From NCBI RefSeq assembly GCF_016634425.1, contig NZ_JAEPES010000002.1:248001-312000 (forward strand): DNA of 64,000 nt. Reading direction: 5' to 3'. A program made the translations under genes and the position numbers. Origin of the DNA: Lacisediminihabitans changchengi (GTDB lineage: Bacteria > Actinomycetota > Actinomycetes > Actinomycetales > Microbacteriaceae). A model generated the notes under the pieces. The model searched no databases. It saw only the letters and a list, made by a program, of their open reading frames with translations, and was not told where the DNA came from. Of this stretch, positions 45,202 to 54,459 are shown piece after piece; positions within the stretch are counted from its first letter, which is position 1, and every line of letters begins with the position of its first letter.

Positions 45202-48200
45202 TGTAGTTCTGGAACGTGCCGTGAGAGGTGCTTCCCTGGTGAGTGCCGACGACATCGCCGATGCGCTCGGCCGTCCGCGGCCGACGGCGCAGCAGCGTGA
45301 GGTGATCGAGTCGCCGCTGTCGCCGGCCCTCGTGGTGGCCGGCGCCGGCAGCGGCAAGACCGAGACCATGGCCAACCGTGTGCTCTGGCTGCTCGCGAAC
45401 GGGCACGTGCGCGCGGGCGAGATTCTCGGTCTCACCTTCACGCGCAAGGCGGCGGGGGAGCTGTCCGTTCGCATCCGCGAGCGCATCGCCGAACTGAATC
45501 GGGTCGGACTGCTGCCGACCGGTGAGGGCATCGAGCCATACGACGAGTTCGATCCGCCGACCGTCGCGACGTACAACTCCTTCTCCAATCGCATCTACCG
45601 CGACAACGCGATCCTGCTCGGGCGGGAGAGCGACGGCGCGGTGCTCGGCGAGGCGTCGGCCTGGCAGCAGGTGCGCTCGATCGTGATCGCCTCCACCGAC
45701 GAGCGGCTGCCCACCCTCGACAAGAATCTCGACACCGTCACTCGCGCCGTGCTCTCGCTGTCCAGAGCGCTCGCCGAGAACCTTGTCGATGCCAGCGAGG
45801 TCGAGAGCTTCGCCCGCCGGTTCGCCGCCGTGGCCGAGCTGCCGCCGGGCGGTCGCGGAGCCTACGAGGACGCCGTCAGCCTCGCGAACACCGTCGGTGC
45901 CCTGCCCGTGCTGCTCGACCTGGCCACGCGATACGCGGAGACCAAGGCGGCGCGCGGTTTCGTCGAGTACTCCGACCAGGTGGCGCTCGCGCTGCGCATA
46001 GTGCGTGAGGTGCCCCGGGTCGCCGACGAGCTTCGTCAGCAATACCGGGTAGTGCTGCTCGACGAGTACCAAGACACAAGCGTCGTGCAGACCTGGCTGC
46101 TGTCCGAGCTGTTCGGGGGGATGTCCGTGATGGCCGTCGGCGACCCTAATCAGTCGATCTACGGCTGGCGGGGGGCCTCCGCGTCGAACCTCGACGGCTT
46201 CTCGGCCCAGTTCGCCGGGGGTGCGGCGCAGCACTTCGCCCTCACGACGTCGTGGCGCAACGGCCACGACATCCTTGCCGTTGCGAACGGCATCGTGGAG
46301 CCGTTCCGGGCCGGCGGAGCATCGTTGGTCGAGCGCCTCGAGGCCGGGCCAGCGGCATCCGCTCTCCCGGTCGAGGTGGCGATCGAGGAGACGCTGTTCG
46401 ATGAGGCTGAGGCTGCCGCGCGCTGGCTGAAGCAGCGGCTGTCATCGAGCACGCCGCCGACCGCCGCGATGCTGTTCCGTGCGCGAAAGACGCAGCCCGT
46501 GTTCATCGCTGCGCTGCGTCGCAACGAGGTGCCGTTTCACGTTCTCGGCATCGGCGGGCTGATGGCCGAGCCGGAGATCGCCGACCTGGTGTCTGCGCTC
46601 AGGGTGATCAGCGATCCGAGCGCCGGATCGGAGTTGGTGCGACTGCTCGCCGGGTCGCGCTGGCGCATCGGCGCGAAAGACCTTCACGCGCTCAGCCGTC
46701 TCGCCTCCTGGTTGCGCGATCGCGACTATGCGCAGCGCCGCATGGACGATGATGTGCGCGAGAAGCTGCGGGCATCCGTCGCCGAGGGGGAGGGCGGTTC
46801 GATCGTCGACGCCCTCGACTTTCTCGCCACCGCCCGAGCAGGGCACGGCGCCCTGGAGAACTTCAGCGCCATCGGGCTCGAACGGATGCGCGAGGCCGGC
46901 CGCCTGTTCGCGCGGCTTCGGGCGCGCTCCGGCCTCGATCTGCTCGACTATGTCACCTACGTGGAGCAGGAACTGCTGCTCGACATCGAGGTGGCGGCGA
47001 ACGAGACGCTGTCGCTGGGGCGCGCGTCGATGGAGGCGTTCTCGGATGCTCTGGGTACCTACCTGAGCGTCGACGACTCCGCGTCGCTGAGCGGGTTTCT
47101 CGGCTGGCTGCGCGAGGCGGAGTGGCGGGACAACCTCGCACCGCGCCCCGAGGAGGCGGAGCCGGGAACCGTGCAGCTGCTGACGATCCACGGCTCGAAG
47201 GGGCTGGAGTGGGACATCGTGGTCGTGCCGCGCGCGGTCGACGAAGAGCTGCCGGGCACACCGAACGAGGGAACCAATGGGTGGCTGACCTTCGGGTCGC
47301 TGCCGTATGTGTTCCGCGGCGACGGCGCGGAGTTGCCCGAATTCGCCTGGGAGGCGGCGACCACGCGCAAGGAGCTGCTCGATGCGCGCACGGTCTTCAA
47401 GGCCGCGGTGCGCGCTCGCCACGACGAGGAGGAGCGTCGGCTCGCCTACGTGGCCGTCACCAGAGCCCGGCATGCGCTGCTGGTCACCGCGTCGTTTTGG
47501 GCGACCCAGACCAAGCCCCGCCGGCCGAGCATCTTCCTGCGTGAGCTGGAGGCGGCCGGGATCATCGGCGCCCTTCCGATCGCCAGCGAGTTCGAGGAGA
47601 ACCCGCTTGGTGATGAGGCGAATAGCTATGTCTGGCCGATGGATCCGCTCGGGGATCGTCGTGATCGGGTCGAGCGGGCGGCGGAGCTGGTGCGGTCTGC
47701 CGGTCCGGGCGACGCCGGTGTCTGGCAGCCAGAGCTGGAGCTGCTGCTCGAGGAGCGCCGACGCCGCCTGAAGGCGAGCGAGTACGTCGAGGTGCCGACG
47801 CGAGTGCCAGCATCCCGGTTCAAGGATTACGTGACCGACCCGGCATCCGTTGCAGCGTCGCTGCGGCGCCCGATGCCGGAGCGCCCGTACCGGGCGACCC
47901 GGCTGGGCACGCTGTTTCACGAGTGGGTGGAGAAGCGCTACGGCGTGCATGGCACGGCCGAGCAGCTCGACGCGATGCTAGGCGAGCTGGATCTCGACGA
48001 ATCCGACGCGGAGAGCGATGCCCTGGCCGTTCTGCAGCGCACCTTCGAGTCGTCGGAGTTCGCGGCTCTGCAGCCGGAGGAGGTGGAGATCGAGATCCAC
48101 CTGGTGCTCGACGGTGAGGTCATCATCTGCAAGCTCGACGCCGTGTACCTCGTCGACGGACGCTATCGGGTCGTCGACTGGAAGACCGGCAAGGCGCCGA

Positions 48201-48391
48201 GGGATGCCGCCGACCTCGAGGCGAAACAGCTGCAGCTGGCCCTATACCGGCAGGCGTTCGCGGAGTGGAAGGGGATCGACCCTCAGCTCATCGACGCGGT
48301 GTTCTATTACGTGGCGGACGACGCGGTCATCCGTCCGGAGCGCATCTTCGACCGCGACGAGCTGATCGCCCTCTGGCGCGGCGTCGCCTGA
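45194..48391 (+). CDS. adnB: AdnB-like helicase-nuclease subunit
   Basis: Lead motor and second nuclease of AdnAB, 1065 aa. Walker A is AGAGSGKTETM (about 49), motif II LLDEYQDTS, motif III GDPNQSIYGWRG, and motif VI with LAYVAVTRARHALLV: a complete SF1A helicase. The C-terminal nuclease has GTLFHEWVE, the IICKLDAVY strand with the metal Asp, and VVDWKTG followed by QLQLALYRQAF. GTG 45194 overlaps the adnA stop by eight bases, so the subunits are made in coupled fashion. M. tuberculosis Rv3201c is the position equivalent. Confidence 0.94.
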   Translation: MTDVVLERAVRGASLVSADDIADALGRPRPTAQQREVIESPLSPALVVAGAGSGKTETMANRVLWLLANGHVRAGEILGLTFTRKAAGELSVRIRERIAELNRVGLLPTGEGIEPYDEFDPPTVATYNSFSNRIYRDNAILLGRESDGAVLGEASAWQQVRSIVIASTDERLPTLDKNLDTVTRAVLSLSRALAENLVDASEVESFARRFAAVAELPPGGRGAYEDAVSLANTVGALPVLLDLATRYAETKAARGFVEYSDQVALALRIVREVPRVADELRQQYRVVLLDEYQDTSVVQTWLLSELFGGMSVMAVGDPNQSIYGWRGASASNLDGFSAQFAGGAAQHFALTTSWRNGHDILAVANGIVEPFRAGGASLVERLEAGPAASALPVEVAIEETLFDEAEAAARWLKQRLSSSTPPTAAMLFRARKTQPVFIAALRRNEVPFHVLGIGGLMAEPEIADLVSALRVISDPSAGSELVRLLAGSRWRIGAKDLHALSRLASWLRDRDYAQRRMDDDVREKLRASVAEGEGGSIVDALDFLATARAGHGALENFSAIGLERMREAGRLFARLRARSGLDLLDYVTYVEQELLLDIEVAANETLSLGRASMEAFSDALGTYLSVDDSASLSGFLGWLREAEWRDNLAPRPEEAEPGTVQLLTIHGSKGLEWDIVVVPRAVDEELPGTPNEGTNGWLTFGSLPYVFRGDGAELPEFAWEAATTRKELLDARTVFKAAVRARHDEEERRLAYVAVTRARHALLVTASFWATQTKPRRPSIFLRELEAAGIIGALPIASEFEENPLGDEANSYVWPMDPLGDRRDRVERAAELVRSAGPGDAGVWQPELELLLEERRRRLKASEYVEVPTRVPASRFKDYVTDPASVAASLRRPMPERPYRATRLGTLFHEWVEKRYGVHGTAEQLDAMLGELDLDESDAESDALAVLQRTFESSEFAALQPEEVEIEIHLVLDGEVIICKLDAVYLVDGRYRVVDWKTGKAPRDAADLEAKQLQLALYRQAFAEWKGIDPQLIDAVFYYVADDAVIRPERIFDRDELIALWRGVA

Positions 48392-48438
48392 TCGACCAGC
48401 GGCAGTCAGAGCGCGTGCGCTGCTCGACCAGCCGGGGC

Positions 48439-49299
48439 CTAGACGACGGGAGTCATCGCGTTCTGGCGGCCGACGATCGCGGAGACCAACGCGTCCACCG
48501 GTTCGCGGGCCGAGGTGGGGTTGTCGAGCAGGCTGAACTCCACGTCGCCGAGGTCGGGGAGGTCGACGGTCGCGGTCAGATCCACCAGGTCGGGCGGGAT
48601 GAGGCTCTGCGGAAACGATGCGACGCCCATGCCGGCGCGAGCGGCAGCCACCATCCCGTTGATCTCGCGCACGTTGCAGGTGATGCGCCAGGTGCGGCCC
48701 ATCGCCTCCAACCCTTCGATCATCAGCGCACGGCTCAGGCTCGGCGCCTGGTAGACGATCAGCGGCACCGCCTGACCGGGCTCGATCGTGAGGCTGCGGT
48801 GCCCCACCCAGACCAGACGTTCGCGGCGCACGAGCCTGCCGATTCCGGAGCCGGCGCTCTGCCGCACGAACACCAGATCGAGCTGACCGGCCGTCAGCCG
48901 GCGGGTGAGTACCTGGCTCTGGTTGACGGTCAGCTCGAGGTTGATGTGCGGATACAGCTGGCGGAAGTCGCGCAGGATCTGGGGGAGTTGCGTGAGGGCG
49001 AGGTCATCCGCAGAGCCGAATCGCAGTCGCCCCCGCATCGCCGACCCGGTGAAGTATGAGCTGGCCTGATCGTTGGCCGCGAGGATGGTGCGAGCGAACC
49101 CGAGCATCGCGTCACCGTTGTCGGTGAGGCGCACCTCGCGGGTGTCGCGGCTGACCAGGTTGCGACCGGCGGCCGACTCCAGCTTGCGGACGTGCTGACT
49201 GACGGTCGGCTGGCTGAGGCCCAAGAGCTGGCCGGCCTGGGTGAAGTTGAGCGTCTCCGCGACCGTCACGAAGGTCTTGAGCAGAACAGGATCGAACAC
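48439..49299 (-). CDS. LysR-family transcriptional regulator
   Basis: A 286-aa regulator. The N-terminal helix-turn-helix is AETLNFTQAGQLLGLSQPTV (about 14-33), followed by the linker helix and a LysR effector domain (about 90-280). GTG 49297-49299 has GGAGG five bases upstream. It is divergent from an MFS transporter gene, the usual layout for a regulator and its target exporter. The pair is inserted in the otherwise conserved repair locus between adnB and the kinase-like gene. Confidence 0.92.
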   Translation of the reverse strand: MFDPVLLKTFVTVAETLNFTQAGQLLGLSQPTVSQHVRKLESAAGRNLVSRDTREVRLTDNGDAMLGFARTILAANDQASSYFTGSAMRGRLRFGSADDLALTQLPQILRDFRQLYPHINLELTVNQSQVLTRRLTAGQLDLVFVRQSAGSGIGRLVRRERLVWVGHRSLTIEPGQAVPLIVYQAPSLSRALMIEGLEAMGRTWRITCNVREINGMVAAARAGMGVASFPQSLIPPDLVDLTATVDLPDLGDVEFSLLDNPTSAREPVDALVSAIVGRQNAMTPVV

Positions 49300-49422
49300 G
49301 CGTCCTCCGATCGATCATTACGAAAACCAATGGTACTTATAGCTGCAATTCTTGCCGCGAATGAATCGCACGCCTCTAGCGTTGTCAGGGACGACGATGC
49401 ATACGACACCGATTGCGACGCA

Positions 49423-50748
49423 GTGAGCACCACGACAGAGACCATCAGCCCGCCCACCGAACCCATTCCCGTGCTGCACGAGCGACCACGCTGGCGCGAC
49501 ACCTTCGACGCACTCCGGGTCTTCAACTACCGCCTGTACGTGATCTCCCAGGCCATCGCCAACACCTCCGGGTGGATGCAGAAGATCGCCACCGACTGGC
49601 TGGTCAACGAGCTCACCCACAACGTCGCCCTCGTCGGCGTCACCGTCTTTCTGCAGTTCGCCCCCGTGCTCGTGTTCGGCGTCTGGGGCGGAGTGCTGGC
49701 CGACCGGGTCGACAAGCGCAAGCTCATGATGACGACGCAGGCGATCACCGTGATCCTCTGCGGAACCCTCGGCGCACTCACCCTCCTCGGCATCGTGACG
49801 GTCGCCGAGGTCTGGATCATTGCCTTTCTGCTCGGCTGCGTCGCCGTGGCAGAGGGGCCGGCGCGATCCGCGTTCGTCAACGAGATGGTCGGTCACCGTC
49901 GGCTGCGCAACGCGATCAGCCTCAACGCCAGCATCTTCCACCTCGGTGGGCTCCTGGGCCCCGCGATCAGCGGAGTGCTGATCGCCCTGGTCGGTTCGGG
50001 CTGGTCGATCAGCGTCAATGCGGTCGCGGCGATCATCGTGGTGATCACGCTCGCCTCGATGCGCGTACGCGACCTGCACCCCTCTCCGAAGGCCAATCGG
50101 GCGAAGGGTCAGATCCGTGAGGGGCTGCGGTACGTCGTCTCTAAACCGACCATCTTCTGGCCGATGGTGATGCTCGCTTTCGTCTCCACCTTCGGCATGA
50201 CACTTCCCGTACTTCTCGTCTCCTTCGCCGACAACGTGTATCAGACCGGCGCGACCGGGTACGGGTTGTATAGCTCCGCCGCCGCGGTGGGAGCTCTCAC
50301 CGGTGCGGTGCTGTCGACCAGACGGATGACGGTGCGCCTTCGGTCGATCATCACCGCCGCCGCGATCTTCGGCCTGGTCATCGTCTTCGCCGCCCTCTCG
50401 CCGTGGGCACCGTTGTTCGTGATCTTCCTCATCGGCATCGGAATCTCGCGGCTGCTGTTCGCCACCGGTGCGGAATCGATCGTGCAGCTCTCCACCAACC
50501 GCGTCATCCGCGGTCGGGTCATGTCGATCTACTCGATGATCGTGCTCGGCGGCCAGGCGCTCGGCGGCATCATCACCGGCGCGATGGCGGATGCCTGGGG
50601 CGTCCACACCGCGATGATCGTCGACGGTGTGGTGCCGGCACTCGCCGCGCTGACGATCGGCATCATCCTTGCCCGGTCGGGAAAGCTCCGACTGCGCATC
50701 GGGCTTCGTCGACGCGGTTTCGTGGAGATCGTGCCGGCGACTACCTGA
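49423..50748 (+). CDS. MFS transporter (enterobactin-exporter/MFS_3 type)
   Basis: A 441-aa major-facilitator protein with about 12 helices. A DALRVFNYRLYVISQ segment leads into helix 1, and GGVLADRVDKRKLM is the conserved loop 2-3 signature. GTG 49423 gives the best N-terminus; an ATG at 49330 would add 31 residues. No Shine-Dalgarno is seen at either, and a TACGAC box lies at 49402-49407. Likely substrate is a drug, siderophore or metabolite, controlled by the divergent LysR gene. Confidence 0.87.
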   Translation: MSTTTETISPPTEPIPVLHERPRWRDTFDALRVFNYRLYVISQAIANTSGWMQKIATDWLVNELTHNVALVGVTVFLQFAPVLVFGVWGGVLADRVDKRKLMMTTQAITVILCGTLGALTLLGIVTVAEVWIIAFLLGCVAVAEGPARSAFVNEMVGHRRLRNAISLNASIFHLGGLLGPAISGVLIALVGSGWSISVNAVAAIIVVITLASMRVRDLHPSPKANRAKGQIREGLRYVVSKPTIFWPMVMLAFVSTFGMTLPVLLVSFADNVYQTGATGYGLYSSAAAVGALTGAVLSTRRMTVRLRSIITAAAIFGLVIVFAALSPWAPLFVIFLIGIGISRLLFATGAESIVQLSTNRVIRGRVMSIYSMIVLGGQALGGIITGAMADAWGVHTAMIVDGVVPALAALTIGIILARSGKLRLRIGLRRRGFVEIVPATT

Positions 50749-50764
50749 CGGTCAGAGGGCTCGC

Positions 50765-51754
50765 TTAGCGCTGGAGACGGTCGCGTTCGTCGAGCATCGC
50801 CTCGACCTCGTCGACGGCCATCACCGGCATGGTGTTGTGGCTGATCGTGCGGTCGAGGTCGCCGTCGACGCTGTCGACGAGTCCCTGCAGCATCGAGACG
50901 GCGTCGTCCACGATCTCGGTCGACCGCTCCTGGGTGCCGTGCAGCAGCCACTTGGCGATCTCGAGCTCGGAGTACAGCGTCGCGCGCTGGCGCACCTGAC
51001 GGTCGCTCGCGCCCCGGGTCTGGGTGTACGTGTCGAAACCGGCGGAGGCGACATCCGTCGTGCGCGCTCCGAGCAGCCAGTAGAGGTCGCGGGCCGGATC
51101 GCCGACGCTGAGATTGTGCCAGCCGATGACGCCGGTGACCGCGCCGTCGCGGGCGAGAAAGGAGGCAGCGCTGAGGGAGCCGTTGACCACGGTGGGTTGA
51201 AACTGCCAGAGGGCTGAGTCCTCGGTGGCCCGCTCCCATCGTCCGAGCAGCGCGGCCGGAACGAGGTTGGTGGCGGAGGCTCGGTCCATCACGGTGATGA
51301 GCCCGCGAAGGATCTCGATCGGTGTCAGCACCGGCAGTCCTGCATCGGCGACGAAGCTGGTCGGCAGCATGTGGATAGCGGCGGTCGCACGCCCGACCGA
51401 GACGGCGAGCTCGTCGTCAAGTCGGCTCAGAGTCACCGTTTCGCCGTCGACCACGTCGTAGACCACGGCCCGCGTGCCCGAGATCGGGGCCTGTCCGGCG
51501 AAGGTCGGCACACCGAAGGGCAGTCGCGATCGCACCCCGACGCTCAGGGCGCGCAGCGCGACCAGGTCAGCGGACTGCTCGGACTCCGAGCGCTCCGACG
51601 TGGGCACGCGGATGACCCAACGCTTGCCGTCGCGCGCGGTGATCAGCGCCGACTCGAAGTCATCGCCATCCCCGAAACCGGTCGCTGCAATGACGTCGAG
51701 ACCGGAGACGGCCGCGGTCGCGAGCGCGGCTAGAGTGAGAGGGGATCTGGCCAT
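50765..51754 (-). CDS. Aminoglycoside/macrolide phosphotransferase-like pseudokinase
   Basis: A 329-aa protein with the APH fold. The N-lobe keeps a KRWVIRVPTSE strand, though the usual Lys is replaced or shifted. The catalytic Brenner motif, normally HGDLHxGN, reads NGSLSAAS, and the metal-binding Asp of the following xIDW/F motif is Gly (VIGWHNLSVGDPARDLYW). The structural GDPARDL survives. All acid catalytic residues are therefore missing and phosphotransfer is unlikely. It lies between MFS and nudC, antisense to both. A resistance role should not be inferred. Confidence 0.8.
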   Translation of the reverse strand: MARSPLTLAALATAAVSGLDVIAATGFGDGDDFESALITARDGKRWVIRVPTSERSESEQSADLVALRALSVGVRSRLPFGVPTFAGQAPISGTRAVVYDVVDGETVTLSRLDDELAVSVGRATAAIHMLPTSFVADAGLPVLTPIEILRGLITVMDRASATNLVPAALLGRWERATEDSALWQFQPTVVNGSLSAASFLARDGAVTGVIGWHNLSVGDPARDLYWLLGARTTDVASAGFDTYTQTRGASDRQVRQRATLYSELEIAKWLLHGTQERSTEIVDDAVSMLQGLVDSVDGDLDRTISHNTMPVMAVDEVEAMLDERDRLQR

Positions 51755-51826
51755 ACCGACAGGCTAAGTCGAAGGCCACGAGCGTCCCGAACGCCACGCT
51801 GGTCCCGCCCCCATTAGGTCGATTGG

Positions 51827-52768
51827 TTGTCTGACGTGACTCGTGAGTTCCTCTCGCTACTTCCCCTTTCCCGCCACGAGCTCGACCGTGATTACCTGAG
51901 TCGCAATCGACCAGAACTCCTCGATGAACTGTGGGCGGATGACTCCACCCTCGTGCTGCCCCTGCACAGCGGCGAAGCGCTCCTCGAGGGCGACGATGCA
52001 CTCCGGCTCCTGCCGCCGTCACGCGTTCCGCGGCCCGACCTTCTCCTGTACCTCGGAAAGTCCCTCGCACCGGAGTCACTCGGCGTCGCGATCGTCGCTG
52101 CGGTGCTGTCGGATGAGGCCGCGGACATCCTCGAGCCCGATCCCGCGGGCTGGGCCAACCTCCGCCTGGTCGGCAACAGACTCAGCACGTTGCACGCTGG
52201 CCTCTTCACCGCGGCCCTCGCGCTGGCCAATTGGCACCTCTCGCATCCGTTCTCGCCCAAGACGGGCGAGCCCACCGAGCCCGGTCTCGGTGGCTGGGTG
52301 CGGGTGCAGTCCGATGGCAAAGAGATCTTCCCGCGCACCGACGCCGCGATCATCGTCGGCATCGTCGACTCGCACGACCGCATCCTGCTCGGGTCGAACG
52401 CCATGTGGGCGACCAACCGCTACTCGCTGCTCGCGGGGTTCGTCGAGCCGGGGGAGTCGCTCGAGAACGCGGTGATTCGCGAGGTGTTCGAGGAGTCGGG
52501 CATCCGCGTCATCGACCCGGTGTATCTCGGATCGCAGCCGTGGCCGTTTCCGGCGAGCCTCATGGTGGGTTTCCTCGCCACCGTCGATCCTGACGTCGAG
52601 TCGACGCTGACCCCCGACGGCAACGAGATCCTCGACCTGCGATGGTTCAGCCGTGACGAGCTCACGGCGGCGCTGGGGGAGATCGGACTGCCCGGTCACA
52701 CCTCCATTGCCCGCGCCATCCTCGAGCACTGGTACGGCGGCCCCATCAACGACTCCGTTCAGTGGTGA
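51827..52768 (+). CDS. nudC: NAD+/NADH pyrophosphatase NudC, without zinc ribbon cysteines
   Basis: Nudix hydrolase cleaving NADH/NAD+, and in other bacteria NAD-capped RNA. It is 313 aa. The Nudix box GFVEPGESLENAVIREVFEE (about 206-225) and the NudC signature SQPWPFP (about 243) are intact. The preceding zinc ribbon, normally FCxxCG with a second Cys pair, reads HPFSPKTGEPTEPGLGGWVR with no cysteine, so zinc is not bound there. TTG 51827 and GTG 51836 are both possible starts. It overlaps the UvrD2-like gene by seven bases, an arrangement like M. tuberculosis Rv3199c-Rv3198c. Confidence 0.92.
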   Translation: MSDVTREFLSLLPLSRHELDRDYLSRNRPELLDELWADDSTLVLPLHSGEALLEGDDALRLLPPSRVPRPDLLLYLGKSLAPESLGVAIVAAVLSDEAADILEPDPAGWANLRLVGNRLSTLHAGLFTAALALANWHLSHPFSPKTGEPTEPGLGGWVRVQSDGKEIFPRTDAAIIVGIVDSHDRILLGSNAMWATNRYSLLAGFVEPGESLENAVIREVFEESGIRVIDPVYLGSQPWPFPASLMVGFLATVDPDVESTLTPDGNEILDLRWFSRDELTAALGEIGLPGHTSIARAILEHWYGGPINDSVQW

Positions 52769-54459
52769 CGGCGAGTTCCATGGGGGGAGCAGAATCCCTG
52801 CTCGAGGGGCTCGATGAGCAGCAGCGGGTTGCCGCCCAGGCGCTGATCGGCCCGGTGGTCATGCTCGCCGGCGCGGGCACGGGCAAGACCCGGGCGATCA
52901 CCCACCGCATCGCCTATGGCGTCGCCACGGGCGTCTACGCGCCCGGCCGAGTGATGGCGCTCACGTTCACCTCACGAGCAGCGTCGGAGCTGCGCGGCCG
53001 ACTGCGCCAGCTCGGTGCCGGCGGGGTTTCCGCCCGCACCTTCCACGCATCCGCGCTGTCGCAGCTGGGGTTTTTCTGGCCGCAGGTCATCGGCGGAACG
53101 ATGCCGCGCATCCTCGACAGCAAGGGGCGGATGCTCGGCCACGCCGCCGAGACCCTGAAACTGAAGCTCGACACGGCCACCCTGCGCGACCTGGCCGCCG
53201 ACATCGAATGGCGCAAGGTCTCGCGCCTCACACTCGATCAGTACTCCCGCACGGTCGAGACCCGGCAGCTGCCCGCCGCGCTCGATGCCGAGAAGATGCT
53301 TGCGCTGCACGAACGCTACGAGGCTCTGAAGGATGACCGACGCCAGCTGGACTTTGAAGACGTTCTGCTCGCCACCGCGGGGATGATCGAGTCGGAACCC
53401 AGGGTCGCCCAGCAGGTTCGCGAGCAATATCGGTTCTTCGTGGTGGATGAATATCAGGACGTCTCTCCGCTGCAGCAGGCCCTACTCGACCTCTGGGTCG
53501 GCGACCGGCAGGACCTCTGCGTGGTGGGCGACGCCAGCCAGACCATCTATTCGTTCGCGGGAGCGTCATCCGGCTATCTGCTGGGATTCCCGGCGAAGTA
53601 CCGCGAGGCGACCGTCGTTCGGCTGGAGCAGAATTACCGCTCGAGCCAGCACATCGTGCACGCGGCGAATCGGTTGATGAAGGCCAGACCCGGGGCGCTC
53701 AGCCTGACCGCCGCAACCGAAACCCCCGGCACGGTCGCGCCGACCATCGAGACCTACCCGAGTGAGATGGCGGAGGCGCGGGCGATCGCCCAGAGCATCG
53801 CCGAGCAGATCGCGGCGGGAGCCCGGCCCCAAGACATCGCGGTGCTGTACCGCATCAACGGTCAAGCGGCCGCGATCGAGACCGCCCTGAACGACGTGAA
53901 CGTCAACTTTCAGGTACGTGGCGGTGCGCGGTTCTTCGACCTGCAGGAGGTGAAGCAGTCGCTGATGATGCTGAAGGGTGCCGTGGTCGCCTCCACCCGC
54001 GAGCCGCTGTTCAAGACGGTGAGTGATGTGCTCCGTTCACTCGGGTGGACGCAGAGTCCGCCGGAGGTGCGCGGTGCCGTGCGCGACCGCTGGGAGTCGC
54101 TCAACGCGATCATGGGTCTGGCCGAGGCGGCCGCCGACGGCACCACCCTCGCCGCATTCGTCGACGAACTGTTCGAGCGATCGGCCTCGCAGCACGAGCC
54201 GACCATGGCGGCGGTGACGTTGGCGACCATGCACTCGGCGAAGGGCCTGGAGTGGGACGCGGTCTACATCCTCGGCCTCAGCGAAGGATTCTTGCCGATC
54301 ACCTACGCGACCACCGAGGAGGCGATCGAGGAGGAACGTCGTCTGCTCTACGTCGGTGTCACGCGCGCGCGGCGGCGGCTGCACCTCTCCTCGGCCCGAT
54401 CGGGATCGGGGCGCGGGGCTGAGCGGAAGCCGAGTCGTTTTCTGGCCGAGCTGACGTAA
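52762..54459 (+). CDS. UvrD2-like SF1A DNA helicase, without HRDC domain
   Basis: A 565-aa DNA helicase for repair. Motifs: AGAGTGKTRAI (I, about 36-46), ALTFTSRAA (Ia), FFVVDEYQDVS (II), GDASQTIYSFAG (III), RLEQNYRSS (IV), ATMHSAKGLEWD (V) and RRLLYVGVTRARRRL (VI). Mycobacterial UvrD2 is about 700 aa with an HRDC domain and a tetracysteine motif; here the protein stops about 25 residues after motif VI. GTG 52762 is used. Its last 101 bases overlap the end of a convergent gene. Confidence 0.92.
   Translation: MVTASSMGGAESLLEGLDEQQRVAAQALIGPVVMLAGAGTGKTRAITHRIAYGVATGVYAPGRVMALTFTSRAASELRGRLRQLGAGGVSARTFHASALSQLGFFWPQVIGGTMPRILDSKGRMLGHAAETLKLKLDTATLRDLAADIEWRKVSRLTLDQYSRTVETRQLPAALDAEKMLALHERYEALKDDRRQLDFEDVLLATAGMIESEPRVAQQVREQYRFFVVDEYQDVSPLQQALLDLWVGDRQDLCVVGDASQTIYSFAGASSGYLLGFPAKYREATVVRLEQNYRSSQHIVHAANRLMKARPGALSLTAATETPGTVAPTIETYPSEMAEARAIAQSIAEQIAAGARPQDIAVLYRINGQAAAIETALNDVNVNFQVRGGARFFDLQEVKQSLMMLKGAVVASTREPLFKTVSDVLRSLGWTQSPPEVRGAVRDRWESLNAIMGLAEAAADGTTLAAFVDELFERSASQHEPTMAAVTLATMHSAKGLEWDAVYILGLSEGFLPITYATTEEAIEEERRLLYVGVTRARRRLHLSSARSGSGRGAERKPSRFLAELT

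Noticed and set aside
50765..51754. Aminoglycoside or macrolide resistance gene
   Set aside because: The catalytic Asp, His and Asn of the phosphotransferase loop are absent.
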